Counted from the stretch's first letter, positions 1 to 7,834 are shown. The stretch is 18,428 bases of DNA from an uncultured Prevotella sp. (GCA_934203355.1 CAKPZC010000044.1:1-18428), one strand, 5' to 3'. A program made the numbers and translations. The notes: generated by a model not told the origin, from the letters alone.

Positions 1-623
1 AAGAACTTAACATCAACAACCCCATGCAACTGTGCTCTGAAGAGTTTAATCTTAGCGTTAAGAGACTCAGCAGAGGCATTAGTGGCACGATTGATGACCA
101 ACCATTCTTCTGCGTGAGATAGTTCTTTCCAACTGCGGTAGCCACTCAGAAAATCCTTGTACGCACGTTCAAAATCATCACCCTTGATGTGATAGGGTTT
201 CTGGAGTGTTTTGCTGTAATCGGGGATGTATCCAAGCAATTCTTTTAAAAAAGCGGCAAACTCTTTTGAGTGCCGTGTGCCTTGGGCTACCAATTCCCAA
301 TTCTTGATATAACTATTGCCAATGCCGTCTTTCCAACGGCGACGACGTATATGTAGTACTGTACGGTGATCACGTATCGGAAAGTCATTTATGCATGACT
401 CCGGATAGAAGCCATTAGGGAACAAATCCGTATGACCATCAGGTTGCATATCCTTTTCGTCCAAATAGAGATGAAGGAGAAGCTCTGGGTCACGTTCCTC
501 TTCAAGCACATCTACAAGGTTAAAATACTCACTGAACTCCGATGGCAATATGTAGCTTAAAAGCTTTAGTAATGGTACCTTCACTATCAAGCGTACATTA
601 GGCAGCCAACTGGTGCTTGGCAT
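1..623 (-). pseudogene. ISAon1/ISL3-type transposase, internal deletion derivative, continues past left edge
   Basis: An uninterrupted minus-strand frame runs from an ATG at 621-623 to the window edge. The first ~130 residues match the ISAon1-family transposase N-terminal region as I know it: LPSEFSEYFNLVDV, then YLDEK, then NDFPIRDHRTVLHIRRRRW, then LVAQGTRHSKEFAAFLKELLG. The frame continues into the start of the DDE part (KDFLSGYRSWKELSHAEEWL), then passes straight to NRATNASAESLNAKIKLFRAQ, which is normally near the C-terminus of this family. The catalytic core that should begin with FPENIG...SIDET and span roughly 200 or more residues is absent, with the joint near 93-103. The product should be inactive. 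The start is uncertain because the frame is open for a further ~70 nt upstream. The IS end on this side is not identifiable; 624-778 holds no gene, only an imperfect dyad around ACCACGTGGT near 744-753. Confidence 0.75.
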
Positions 624-778
624 ACCAAATAACAATGTTCGTAAGATTATTATGCAGTTTGACGGATGGAAGTTAAGGCGTATTGAAGAGGTTGATTGAT
701 ATGTTAATGTCTTTTAAAGAGTCCTTCCGATTGAGGGCATGACACCACGTGGTCATGTGAATGGTACAGAGGGAGTTT

Positions 779-1915
779 TCAGCAATACTCCTCCTTGAAC
801 CAAAGGCTATAGATGGGGTCCACAAAGACGAAGTTCTCCTTTTCTTTCTCTATGATGTCCTTGTTCTGAAGCGTTTTCTTGTTCTTGACAATCGTGTTAG
901 GGTTGCCCAAGTTATAGATTTGCTTCACGGCTTGTGATGAGAAGTGCTGCTCACCATTGGCTATTGCCTTTAGCATTTCTATCTGTGTGGAACTCAGCGA
1001 TTCTGTGTCATTCTGAAACATAGGGGTATTGATGTTCATAACTTGCTTCAAGCCTATAGAGAATATCTCTTCAGTCACCTCTGATGCGGTAAAGCTCCAG
1101 ATGAAATAACATAGCTGTTGGAGATACCACGAATGGCAAGCCACGGTATCACAGATTCTGTCAGCCAGTTCTTTGGAGATGTACTTGCCAGTACGCTCAA
1201 AAGACGACTGGATAAAAGGAATCCAGTGCTCCTTGGCTATCTTCTGCATAAAAATCACTTGGCCGAAACGATAGAACGGACTATTTGAATTGTTGAAGAT
1301 ATTGAGCATCATGTTGCGCTTGCTACCATAAAGGCAGTAAGAGGTCAACTGCTGCTGTTGCCAAACGGAACGCATCTTGCCCTCCATGTTCTTATACTCA
1401 GGGAGGTTAGCCAATTGCTGAAACTCATCTATGCACACAATGATTTTGATGCCCTTCTCCTTTGCTAAAATATCAGGCAACTGGAGAATCGTCATCTTGT
1501 CACGCTCTTGCGGTACAAACTTCAAGTCGAAAGCTACAAAATCCGTTATCTCGTCGTTCACGACAATCTGTGGAACTACACCTATCAAGAACTTCTTGGC
1601 ATCCTCTATCCAACGTTCAATCTTTGACGAGGCGCAGGCGATGACTTGGCTGGCAAAGGTGCGGTAGAACTCTGCCTCTGAGCCAATGCTGAAAGCGTCG
1701 ATATAGCAGATTCTCACATTCTTATCCTCTGCGCTCAGTTCTCCCATCGCTTTCTTTACAAGCGACGACTTGCCCCATCTACGTGGTGAGATAAGCATCA
1801 CGTTGATATGTGAAGCCAACATTTGCTTGAGCATAGCTCTGTCTTCCACACGGTCGATAAAATTCTCCTCGGTAGCTAAAGTACCAAACTGAAATGGTGA
1901 TTGATATGCTGTCAT
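779..1915 (-). CDS. P-loop ATPase of the ATPase_2 (archaeal-ATPase) type with C-terminal winged helix
   Basis: A predicted 378-residue cytoplasmic protein. The N-terminus (YQSPFQFGTLATEENFIDR) is typical of this common Bacteroidetes ATPase family. Walker A is SPRRWGKSS at about residues 43-51 and Walker B is IIVCIDEFQQL at about 158-168, with D163 and E164. The last ~75 residues look like the winged helix of the family (SSTQIEMLKAI...) and end with the usual DPIYSLWFKEEY signature. The frame stays open upstream to 2077, but that extension would run through the promoter and palindromes and gives low-complexity peptide, so I chose the ATG at 1913-1915. The gene is divergent from the CHAT operon and shares its control region. 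Substrate and partner are unknown; relatives are STAND-like ATPases of unclear role. A functional link with the CHAT operon is possible but unproven. Confidence 0.85.
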   Translation of the reverse strand: MTAYQSPFQFGTLATEENFIDRVEDRAMLKQMLASHINVMLISPRRWGKSSLVKKAMGELSAEDKNVRICYIDAFSIGSEAEFYRTFASQVIACASSKIERWIEDAKKFLIGVVPQIVVNDEITDFVAFDLKFVPQERDKMTILQLPDILAKEKGIKIIVCIDEFQQLANLPEYKNMEGKMRSVWQQQQLTSYCLYGSKRNMMLNIFNNSNSPFYRFGQVIFMQKIAKEHWIPFIQSSFERTGKYISKELADRICDTVACHSWYLQQLCYFIWSFTASEVTEEIFSIGLKQVMNINTPMFQNDTESLSSTQIEMLKAIANGEQHFSSQAVKQIYNLGNPNTIVKNKKTLQNKDIIEKEKENFVFVDPIYSLWFKEEYC

Positions 1916-1944
1916 ATTCTGAAACTGTTTTTGATTTCTTTCGG

Positions 1945-1952
1945 CAAAGATA
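1945..1952 (-). promoter_or_regulatory. Predicted -7 box of the ATPase gene
   Basis: On the minus strand this reads TATCTTTG, a full match to the Bacteroidetes -7 consensus TAnnTTTG, about 30 nt upstream of the ATG at 1915. No TTTG lies exactly 19 nt further upstream; that area is filled by the palindrome at 1956-1992, so a protein bound there would overlap the promoter. Confidence 0.5.
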
Positions 1953-1955
1953 CAA

Positions 1956-1992
1956 AATATTACCCAAAGGTAAGTTACCTTAGGGTAATATT
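1956..1992. repeat. 37-bp near-perfect palindrome, candidate operator
   Basis: Two 18-nt arms (1956-1973 and 1975-1992) surround a single G at 1974. The arms are reverse complements with one mismatch (position 1967 against 1982); the outer ten bases are AATATTACCC and GGGTAATATT. It covers the region just upstream of the ATPase -7 box and lies ~100 nt upstream of the CHAT operon start. There is no T-tract placement that would make it a terminator. A dimeric regulator binding site is the simplest reading, which is inference. Confidence 0.7.
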
Positions 1993-2000
1993 TCTTGTTT

Positions 2001-2052
2001 TTATTCGCTGCCACTGAATAAAAATAGTTTTTTTTTCGGTGGCAGCAAATAA
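2001..2052. repeat. Second dyad, two 16-nt arms with GCTGCCAC core
   Basis: The left arm 2001-2016 (TTATTCGCTGCCACTG) and right arm 2037-2052 are reverse complements at 14 of 16 positions, separated by a 20-nt A/T-only stretch ending in a T run. The right arm ends six nt before the CHAT operon -7 box, so bound protein or an extruded hairpin would affect that promoter. It could also serve as a minus-strand leader structure for the longer ATPase transcript, but its position fits an operator better. Confidence 0.6.
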
Positions 2053-2065
2053 AAGTATACCTTTG
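2035..2065 (+). promoter_or_regulatory. Predicted promoter of the CHAT-caspase-sigma operon
   Basis: TACCTTTG at 2058-2065 fits the -7 consensus TAnnTTTG. The -33 region at the expected N19 spacing is TTCG (2035-2038), three of four bases. A start near 2072 leaves a leader of about 20 nt to the ATG at 2093. The weak -33 and the overlapping dyad suggest an activated or repressed promoter. Confidence 0.5.
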
Positions 2066-2092
2066 TAGGATATACAAGATATGCTCTGGAAT

Positions 2093-5000
2093 ATGAATAG
2101 AATAACCCTAACTCTTATTGTCCTCATCTGCTATTTTATGCAGATGGGGGCACAATCGTTTAATATAGAAGACATGGAGAAGCGTTTGTCGCGTGCCATC
2201 GAATTGAAGAAGGACGATAAGACCGACGAGGCTCTAAAGGTGTTTATTGCAGTAGGAAAAGAAACCGAACAAAAAAGGAGCGATGACGAACGCAAGATGT
2301 ATGTGTTCAGTCAGACTTCTGCGTGCATGTGTCTTTTGGATTTGGAACAGTATGGCGAGTGTTTTAAATTGACACAACAGTTGAGAAACGAAAACCTATC
2401 TGACGAAGACAGAGAAGAGGTGGACATTATGTATATAAAAAGCGGCTACAAACACGCTTTGAATTATATGCGTATGGACAATTGTGCTGACAACTACGAA
2501 ATGGCACGTAACATTCTCGAAGAAATAAGCTCGGTTGCCGATGAAGACACCAAACAAATAATAATGCAGAAGATATACTATAGCTATTATTTTGAAGGTG
2601 CCCACTACGAGATAAACCAAAACTACGAGAAATCTATAGCTTTATACCTAAAGGCTTTGTCGGGATTTAAACTCATAAAAGACGATAAAAACATTATTAT
2701 CACCCAAAAAGCCGCTGCTAGTCTTTATGCTCAGATGTTTGACTTCAGTTCTGCCAAAGAAATCTATCTGCAAGCTTTGGCTTTGGCACGTAAATGCAAC
2801 AATGAATCGCAACAAATAAACATCCTTAGGAATCTATGGAAATTGGGTAATGATGTTGAGGACATTGAATTGGCTCACCAATGCTCATCGGAGATAGACA
2901 CGCTTATGTCGAATTCTACAGACAGCAAGAATATCTTTGACTATTGCATTCAAAAGGGAGATGAATGCCAGAAACAAGGTCTCTACAGTCAGGCTGAAAT
3001 TTGGTATAAAAAAGTTTATGAAATAACTGCAAAGAACAAGCAGAATTCGCTAATATCCAAAAGTTGGATCGTAAATATTCGACTGCGCGATCTTTATGTG
3101 GCAATGAAGCGTTATGAAGACGCTATTGTTTATGGACAAAGGGTAATTGCTGAAAATAACACTCATGGATTCCAATATGGTCCCTATATGTCTATGGCTA
3201 ACATCTATCAACTTTTAAACAAAAAGGACGAGTGTTATGCTTATATGGACTCTATATCGGCATTTATTCCACAAATAAAAGAACCCATAGAATATTATTA
3301 CATATATGGAAGTTGCGCCAGAATCCACTCAGCATTCAAAGACTACAAGACGGCTCTTGACGAATACAAAAAGGCTGATGAGATACTTGCCACAAAGTAT
3401 ACGCAATCCGATCATAATAGGGTTGCATTGTTGGCACTAATTGGCGGCATGGAATATCGTTTGGGCAATCATGCAGCGGCTGAAGAGTACTACACAAAAT
3501 ACGTTGAATACACGAAGTTGATATATGGCGAAAATAGCCTGAATCACATCAACTCGCAAATATTTCTTGCCAATGCCAAGGGATTTGCGGGCAACACAGA
3601 ATCGGGATGCAATGACTATAGCAATGCTATCAGGCAATTGAAACAATACATGAAACAACGGTTTCCGCTTATGGGTGAAGAAGAACGCAAAAGCTTATGG
3701 TCGCCCATCGCAAATCTATTCACATGGATGACTCCTTACGCCATTAGGGCGAAAGCATTTCAATCGCCATTTACGCAAGATTGCTATGATGCTCTTGTAA
3801 TGTCGAAGGCTTTCCTGCTGGAGTCGGAACGCTCTATTGCGGACATCATAAAAACCAAGGGGACCGCCGAGGAAAAGGCTAAATACTCTACACTTGCACT
3901 CATCAAAAACCGAATAAAGGCTCTCGACAATAAGCCTGAACTATATAAAGACAGCATTCTGGCTCTGTCACAGAGATATAATGCACTGGAAAAGGAACTA
4001 ATATCAAAGAACAAGAGCAACCTTAACCAGACTTCATTCATGGACATCGACTACAATACGGTGAAACAGGCTTTGAAGAAGAACGAAACTTTAATTGATT
4101 TCACCGACTATGTTTCGGAGTCAAAGGGTAGACGTTATGCTGCATACGTGATAAACAAGACTCAAAAATATCCACTGCTCAAGTATCTGTTTGACGAGCG
4201 ACAGATTGACTCGCTTGGCATTGCACGTGCCGACATGTTCTACGACGCCGACTATGCTGCCGACGTGCTTAACCTGTTATGGGAGCCATTGAAAAATGAG
4301 GTAGCTGAGGGGTCTACGGTCTATTATGTGCCATCGCAATTGCTGTTTCAAGTGTCGTTGGAATCATTGCCTCTCGCAGACGGCTCGTTGTTGGGTAGCC
4401 ATTATAATTTTGTGAGATTGTCGTCGGCTCGCGAGTTGGCGGCAAGGCAAAAAAACAACCACAAAAACCAAGCCCATACGGCTGTTTTGTATGGTGGTTT
4501 AAAGTACGACTTGGAACCCACGGCAATGGCTGAAGAGTCAAAGAAGTATGACTTGGGCAACTTGATGGCTATGCATAGAGGCATAGTGCGAGGCGATTCG
4601 ATATTCAATGAGTTGAAAGGCTCAAAGAAGGAAGTGGAAAAAATCGAATCGATATTGATAGAAAACAAATGGATGGTCACTCCTTATATGGGAAAGAACG
4701 GCACCGAGGAGTCGTTTGTTAACATGAATGGCAAATCGCCAAGACTGCTACATATTGCCACCCATGGTTTCTACTTCACTCCAAGCAACGCCGAAGACGT
4801 TGACTATCTGAAGGGTTATACCGACGCCATGTCGCTGTCGGGACTTGTGATGTCGGGAGGCAATGCCGCATGGCTCGGCAAGGAGGTTCCTAAAGGTGTA
4901 TTAAGCGGCATACTGACAGCCAACGACATAGCCCGTCTGGATTTGAACGCCACCGACATGGTGGTGTTGTCGGCTTGTCAAACCGGTCGGGGCAAGGCAA

Positions 5001-5242
5001 CATCCGAAGGATTGTATGGCTTGCAGCGTGCCTTCAAGAAGGCTGGTGTTGGCACTATAGTCATGTCGTTGTGGAATGTAAACGACATGACGACATCCGA
5101 CTTCATGGTGACGTTCTATGAGCGACTTTCCGACAAAACCAATGCATGGAACAAGCGCAAGGCTTTTGAGGAGACTAAGGATATTATACGCAAGAAATAT
5201 CCCGACCCCTATCACTGGGCAGCGTTTGTAATGTTGGATTAA
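2093..5242 (+). CDS. Exported TPR-CHAT caspase-like peptidase
   Basis: A predicted 1,049-residue protein. Residues 1-21 form a signal peptide (hydrophobic TLTLIVLICYFMQMG, cleavage likely after GAQS), so the protein should be outside the cytoplasm. Tetratricopeptide-like helical repeats fill roughly residues 170-480, for example YEKSIALYLKAL, YEDAIVYGQRVI, YKTALDEYKKADEIL and AAAEEYYTKYVEYT. The CHAT domain covers about 665 to the end. Its dyad is intact: His in HIATHG (codon 4763-4765) and Cys in LSACQTGRG (codon 4976-4978), followed by the family motifs EGLYGLQRAF, SLWNVND and DPYHWAAFVML. The CHAT family is caspase-like (separase clan) and TPR-CHAT proteins include Csx29 of type III-E CRISPR. 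An ATG at 2081 is possible, but 2093 gives a cleaner signal peptide and a more usual leader. It is the first gene of a five-gene operon. Confidence 0.92.
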   Translation: MNRITLTLIVLICYFMQMGAQSFNIEDMEKRLSRAIELKKDDKTDEALKVFIAVGKETEQKRSDDERKMYVFSQTSACMCLLDLEQYGECFKLTQQLRNENLSDEDREEVDIMYIKSGYKHALNYMRMDNCADNYEMARNILEEISSVADEDTKQIIMQKIYYSYYFEGAHYEINQNYEKSIALYLKALSGFKLIKDDKNIIITQKAAASLYAQMFDFSSAKEIYLQALALARKCNNESQQINILRNLWKLGNDVEDIELAHQCSSEIDTLMSNSTDSKNIFDYCIQKGDECQKQGLYSQAEIWYKKVYEITAKNKQNSLISKSWIVNIRLRDLYVAMKRYEDAIVYGQRVIAENNTHGFQYGPYMSMANIYQLLNKKDECYAYMDSISAFIPQIKEPIEYYYIYGSCARIHSAFKDYKTALDEYKKADEILATKYTQSDHNRVALLALIGGMEYRLGNHAAAEEYYTKYVEYTKLIYGENSLNHINSQIFLANAKGFAGNTESGCNDYSNAIRQLKQYMKQRFPLMGEEERKSLWSPIANLFTWMTPYAIRAKAFQSPFTQDCYDALVMSKAFLLESERSIADIIKTKGTAEEKAKYSTLALIKNRIKALDNKPELYKDSILALSQRYNALEKELISKNKSNLNQTSFMDIDYNTVKQALKKNETLIDFTDYVSESKGRRYAAYVINKTQKYPLLKYLFDERQIDSLGIARADMFYDADYAADVLNLLWEPLKNEVAEGSTVYYVPSQLLFQVSLESLPLADGSLLGSHYNFVRLSSARELAARQKNNHKNQAHTAVLYGGLKYDLEPTAMAEESKKYDLGNLMAMHRGIVRGDSIFNELKGSKKEVEKIESILIENKWMVTPYMGKNGTEESFVNMNGKSPRLLHIATHGFYFTPSNAEDVDYLKGYTDAMSLSGLVMSGGNAAWLGKEVPKGVLSGILTANDIARLDLNATDMVVLSACQTGRGKATSEGLYGLQRAFKKAGVGTIVMSLWNVNDMTTSDFMVTFYERLSDKTNAWNKRKAFEETKDIIRKKYPDPYHWAAFVMLD

Positions 5243-5254
5243 TAAACAAAAAAA

Positions 5255-6181
5255 ATGAATCGTAATATATTATTATGCTTTATGATGCTGTTGCTCTCCC
5301 TGTCGACCTACTCACAGACAAAGAGGGCTCTTGTCATTGGATTAGGACAACAGCAGGACAAGGCCTGGAACAAAATCAACGGCGACAAGGATGTGCCCTA
5401 TGTACAAGGGGTGCTTAAGGAAGCTGGATTTAAGTCGGTCACGACATTGGTCAACACACAAGCCACAAAGGCTGGCATTGTGGGAGCCTTGAAGCGGATG
5501 GTTGCGTCGTGCCGACCGGGCGATGTGGTGTATGTGCACTACTCCGGACATGGACAACAAATGACCGATGTGCACAACGACGAGGCTGACGGACTGGACG
5601 AGTGCTGGATTCCATACGATGCCTATCGCAAAGCGAGTGCCACGTATCATGGCGAGAAGCATCTGACCGACGACGAACTGAATGTTTATCTCAACGCCAT
5701 ACGCAACAAGATTGGAGCTAAAGGCAAACTGCTCGTTGTTATCGACGCCTGTCATAGTGGCGACGGCACTCGTGGCTGCGACGACGAAGTGGTGAGAGGT
5801 GTGGAAGATGTATTGGAGGTAGACGATGAGAATGCTCGTGGCTTATATGAAACATTTGAGTCAATAAAATCGTTCTTCATGGGTTACAATGACAAGGAAG
5901 ACGACATAAACAACAAAGCAAAACCATTGGCAGAACGATGGATTACTATCAGTGCCTGCCGAAGCGACGAGGTGAACATCGAGATGAAGACTCCTGCTGT
6001 AGGCAAACTAACCTATGCTTTATGCCAGGAACTAAAGAAATGCGGCAAAGGCAACAACGCGGAGTTTATGAAACGTATCAGAAAGTTTGTAAACAGCAAT
6101 ACTGGTAGCCGCCCACAACATCCCGAAATGACTGGTGAGGACATCAACAAATACAACATAACAGACATACTTAGAAAATAA
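5255..6181 (+). CDS. Exported caspase-family (C14) peptidase
   Basis: A predicted 308-residue protein starting 12 nt after the TPR-CHAT stop. Residues 1-20 are a signal peptide (LLCFMMLLLSLSTYSQ). The caspase p20 fold begins at RALVIGLG (24-31). The catalytic dyad is intact: H99 in VHYSGHGQQ and C166 in VVIDACHSGD. The acidic DECWIPYD segment (115-122) is also typical of bacterial metacaspase-like proteins, which as a family favour cleavage after Arg or Lys. The C-terminal third has the usual ISACRSDE-type segment (about 232-239). There is no anchor or extra domain, so it should be a soluble periplasmic enzyme. Its stop overlaps the start of the sigma factor gene (TAATG), indicating tight co-expression. 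The substrate is unknown; the TPR-CHAT protein or the membrane protein at 6859-7311 are candidates by context. Confidence 0.93.
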   Translation: MNRNILLCFMMLLLSLSTYSQTKRALVIGLGQQQDKAWNKINGDKDVPYVQGVLKEAGFKSVTTLVNTQATKAGIVGALKRMVASCRPGDVVYVHYSGHGQQMTDVHNDEADGLDECWIPYDAYRKASATYHGEKHLTDDELNVYLNAIRNKIGAKGKLLVVIDACHSGDGTRGCDDEVVRGVEDVLEVDDENARGLYETFESIKSFFMGYNDKEDDINNKAKPLAERWITISACRSDEVNIEMKTPAVGKLTYALCQELKKCGKGNNAEFMKRIRKFVNSNTGSRPQHPEMTGEDINKYNITDILRK

Positions 6182-6843
6182 TGGCAAAGAAAATACAAAT
6201 AAGTACACAGCAACAGGAGAATGAGGCTCGACTCGTTGCTGGCATGTACGACAAAGACAAGAAAATACAGTCGGAACTGTATTATTATTGCTATAATTAC
6301 TTTCTCTCCAACTATCGTGGCGTGTTCTTCGCCGTAGAGGAATCTGCCATGGAGATATTCCAAAACACATTCATTGCGATGTGGGAGAACATAGAGCGTC
6401 GGAAGATTTATGTGAGTAACGGCATTGTGATGGGTAAGGACAACGAACCCTTGAGTGGCAGCATTCTCACTTATTTCATGGGTATTGCACGCATCAAATA
6501 TCTGGAATGGGTAAGGGAGCATCCTTCTTATGCCGACCCAGAGACGGAAATGGGACGCAAAGTGAGAGAAGATGGATTTGACGCACAACAGTATATCAAT
6601 ATGCTGTATGACTCGAACGACAACAAGATGCTCGACATTATTGCCGACGTCATATCTCACATGTCAGAACGTTGCAGGGAGATACTGAGCAAGTTCTATT
6701 ATGAGGAGAAGGACTTGGACACCATCCTTAACGAAATACCGACCATCGACTCTAAGAATGCGCTAAAAACCAAGAAGCACAAGTGCATGGAGTCGTTGCG
6801 CAATTCGGCAAAGAACATTTACCGCGATTATTTGAACTCATAA
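6181..6843 (+). CDS. ECF-type sigma-70 family RNA polymerase sigma factor
   Basis: A predicted 220-residue cytoplasmic protein with a one-base overlap with the caspase gene. Region 2 is recognisable at about 40-115: ESAMEIFQNTFIAMWENIE corresponds to the usual DAEDLFQETFLALWENI, and YFMGIARIKYLEWVRE to the region 2.3-2.4 helix. Region 4 lies at about 155-215: LDIIADVISHMSERCREIL, then FYYEEKDLDTILNEIP and a final helix with ALKTKKHKCMESLRN. A segment of about 20 residues (KIYVSNGIVMGKDNEPLSGS) separates the two conserved parts of region 2. Sigma factors of this group are often encoded with a membrane anti-sigma factor, here the next gene. The target promoters are unknown; the operon's own promoter region is one candidate. 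Confidence 0.88.
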   Translation: MAKKIQISTQQQENEARLVAGMYDKDKKIQSELYYYCYNYFLSNYRGVFFAVEESAMEIFQNTFIAMWENIERRKIYVSNGIVMGKDNEPLSGSILTYFMGIARIKYLEWVREHPSYADPETEMGRKVREDGFDAQQYINMLYDSNDNKMLDIIADVISHMSERCREILSKFYYEEKDLDTILNEIPTIDSKNALKTKKHKCMESLRNSAKNIYRDYLNS

Positions 6844-6858
6844 AGAAAGGAAAGAGAT

Positions 6859-7311
6859 ATGGATAAGGACTTTCAAGACAGAATAGACGAATACTTGCTT
6901 CGTGGCAACACGATGTCGGAGGAAGACAAGAAGCAGTTTCTGAAAGAAATTGAGGAGGATGCCGAAAAAAAGGAGCAGTATGAGCTGACTAAGAATATAA
7001 GAGTGGCTATTGTGAGCCGTGGCGAGAAACTGAAGGCTATGGCTGAGTTCCAGAAGGAAACTGAAGAAGCTAAAGAAGCTGTGACAACTGGACACAAGAC
7101 TGATTTCAGAAAGAAATTGTTATGGTTCTCAAGTATTGCCGCAATATTGGTTGTCGGCTTCTTTGCCATCAATCCGCTGTTGGTCGACCACTCACAAAAT
7201 GGCAGTGTACGTGGTAGCGACGACAATGTGTTTGAAATTGCGGCGCCCAACGATAGTTGCGATAATGACACCACTGTTGTCGACACCATTAATTTTCACC
7301 CACACGGATAG
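6859..7311 (+). CDS. Single-pass membrane protein, probable anti-sigma factor
   Basis: A predicted 150-residue protein 15 nt after the sigma gene, with a purine-rich AGAAAGGAAAGAG leader that can act as a ribosome site. Residues 1-85 are charged and helical; IDEYLLRGNTMSEEDKKQF followed by FLKEIEEDAE resembles the start of many Bacteroidetes anti-sigma proteins. There is no zinc-binding HxxxCxxC motif. One transmembrane helix lies at about 87-109 (LLWFSSIAAILVVGFFAINPLLV), with basic FRKK on the N-terminal side, so the N-terminus should be cytoplasmic. The last ~40 residues would be periplasmic and are acidic, with a single basic Arg/Lys residue (R118 in SVRGS). No other gene in the operon could hold the sigma factor at the membrane. 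The function is assigned by size, topology and neighbours, not by a clear family match. Confidence 0.65.
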   Translation: MDKDFQDRIDEYLLRGNTMSEEDKKQFLKEIEEDAEKKEQYELTKNIRVAIVSRGEKLKAMAEFQKETEEAKEAVTTGHKTDFRKKLLWFSSIAAILVVGFFAINPLLVDHSQNGSVRGSDDNVFEIAAPNDSCDNDTTVVDTINFHPHG

Positions 7312-7360
7312 GGTTACTTTCCCGTCGTTTGTCTCATAAACAGTAAAAAACAAAACAATT

Positions 7361-7750
7361 ATGACTATGAGACAAGAAGAAATAGTAAAGGAGATTAACC
7401 AGATGTGCGGCAAGGCGTTGCGGATGCCTTCTTTGGGTTGGCATTTCAAATACAACAACCAGGTTTATTGCTATGTAGTGGGCAACGACCAAGGCATGAT
7501 ACGCTTCTGCATTCCTTTTGTTGCGGGAATTTCATCAAACGACAAAGAGACACTATACAAAGCGGTGAACGACACCAATAGAAACGTGAAGTTCATCAAG
7601 GCTCTATTGTCGGAGAAAGATGACTGTAAAGTGTCGCTCGACTATGACCACAAAATCAACAACAAGGATACAGCAAACAACATAGTGCCACATATCATCA
7701 TGGCTTTGGACTATGCGGTGAAGTATCTGATGAAGAAGCTGAAAGGATAA
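7361..7750 (+). CDS. Small protein with YbjN/secretion-chaperone-like pattern
   Basis: A predicted 129-residue soluble protein, last gene before the operon terminator, 49 nt after the membrane protein gene. It has no signal peptide or membrane segment. The order of elements is a helix, paired strands (HFKYNNQVYCYVVGND, then MIRFCIPFVAGI), a helix with NDTNRNVKFIKALL, a strand (CKVSLDYDH) and a long C-terminal helix. This order is what is seen in YbjN and type III secretion chaperone-like proteins; the N-(D)-x-N-x-x-x-K-x-x-K motif is a feature of YbjN-like sequences. I do not see a firm family match. Its place suggests an adaptor or chaperone for one of the operon proteins. An alternative start at 7367 would shorten it by two residues. 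Confidence 0.7.
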   Translation: MTMRQEEIVKEINQMCGKALRMPSLGWHFKYNNQVYCYVVGNDQGMIRFCIPFVAGISSNDKETLYKAVNDTNRNVKFIKALLSEKDDCKVSLDYDHKINNKDTANNIVPHIIMALDYAVKYLMKKLKG

Positions 7751-7784
7751 AAATAAGAAACAAAAACTAATCCTGACTTAGCGT

Positions 7785-7834
7785 CCCCTCAATCGCGTTT
7801 GAAACAAAATTCAAATGGGTTGAGGGGATTTTTT
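7785..7834 (+). terminator. Intrinsic terminator of the CHAT-caspase-sigma operon
   Basis: CCCCTCAA (7785-7792) pairs with TTGAGGGG (7820-7827), and an inner TTTGAA/TTCAAA stem extends the hairpin. It is followed by ATTTTTT. It lies 34 nt after the stop of the last operon gene. Confidence 0.85.

Noticed and set aside
1916..2077. An N-terminal extension of the ATPase through the open frame to 2077
   Set aside because: It would translate both dyads and the predicted promoter into a low-complexity peptide, and the family starts with the YQSPFQFG segment right after the ATG at 1915.
5342..5755. A 137-codon minus-strand frame opposite the caspase gene
   Set aside because: It is antisense to the conserved caspase core and has no recognisable features.
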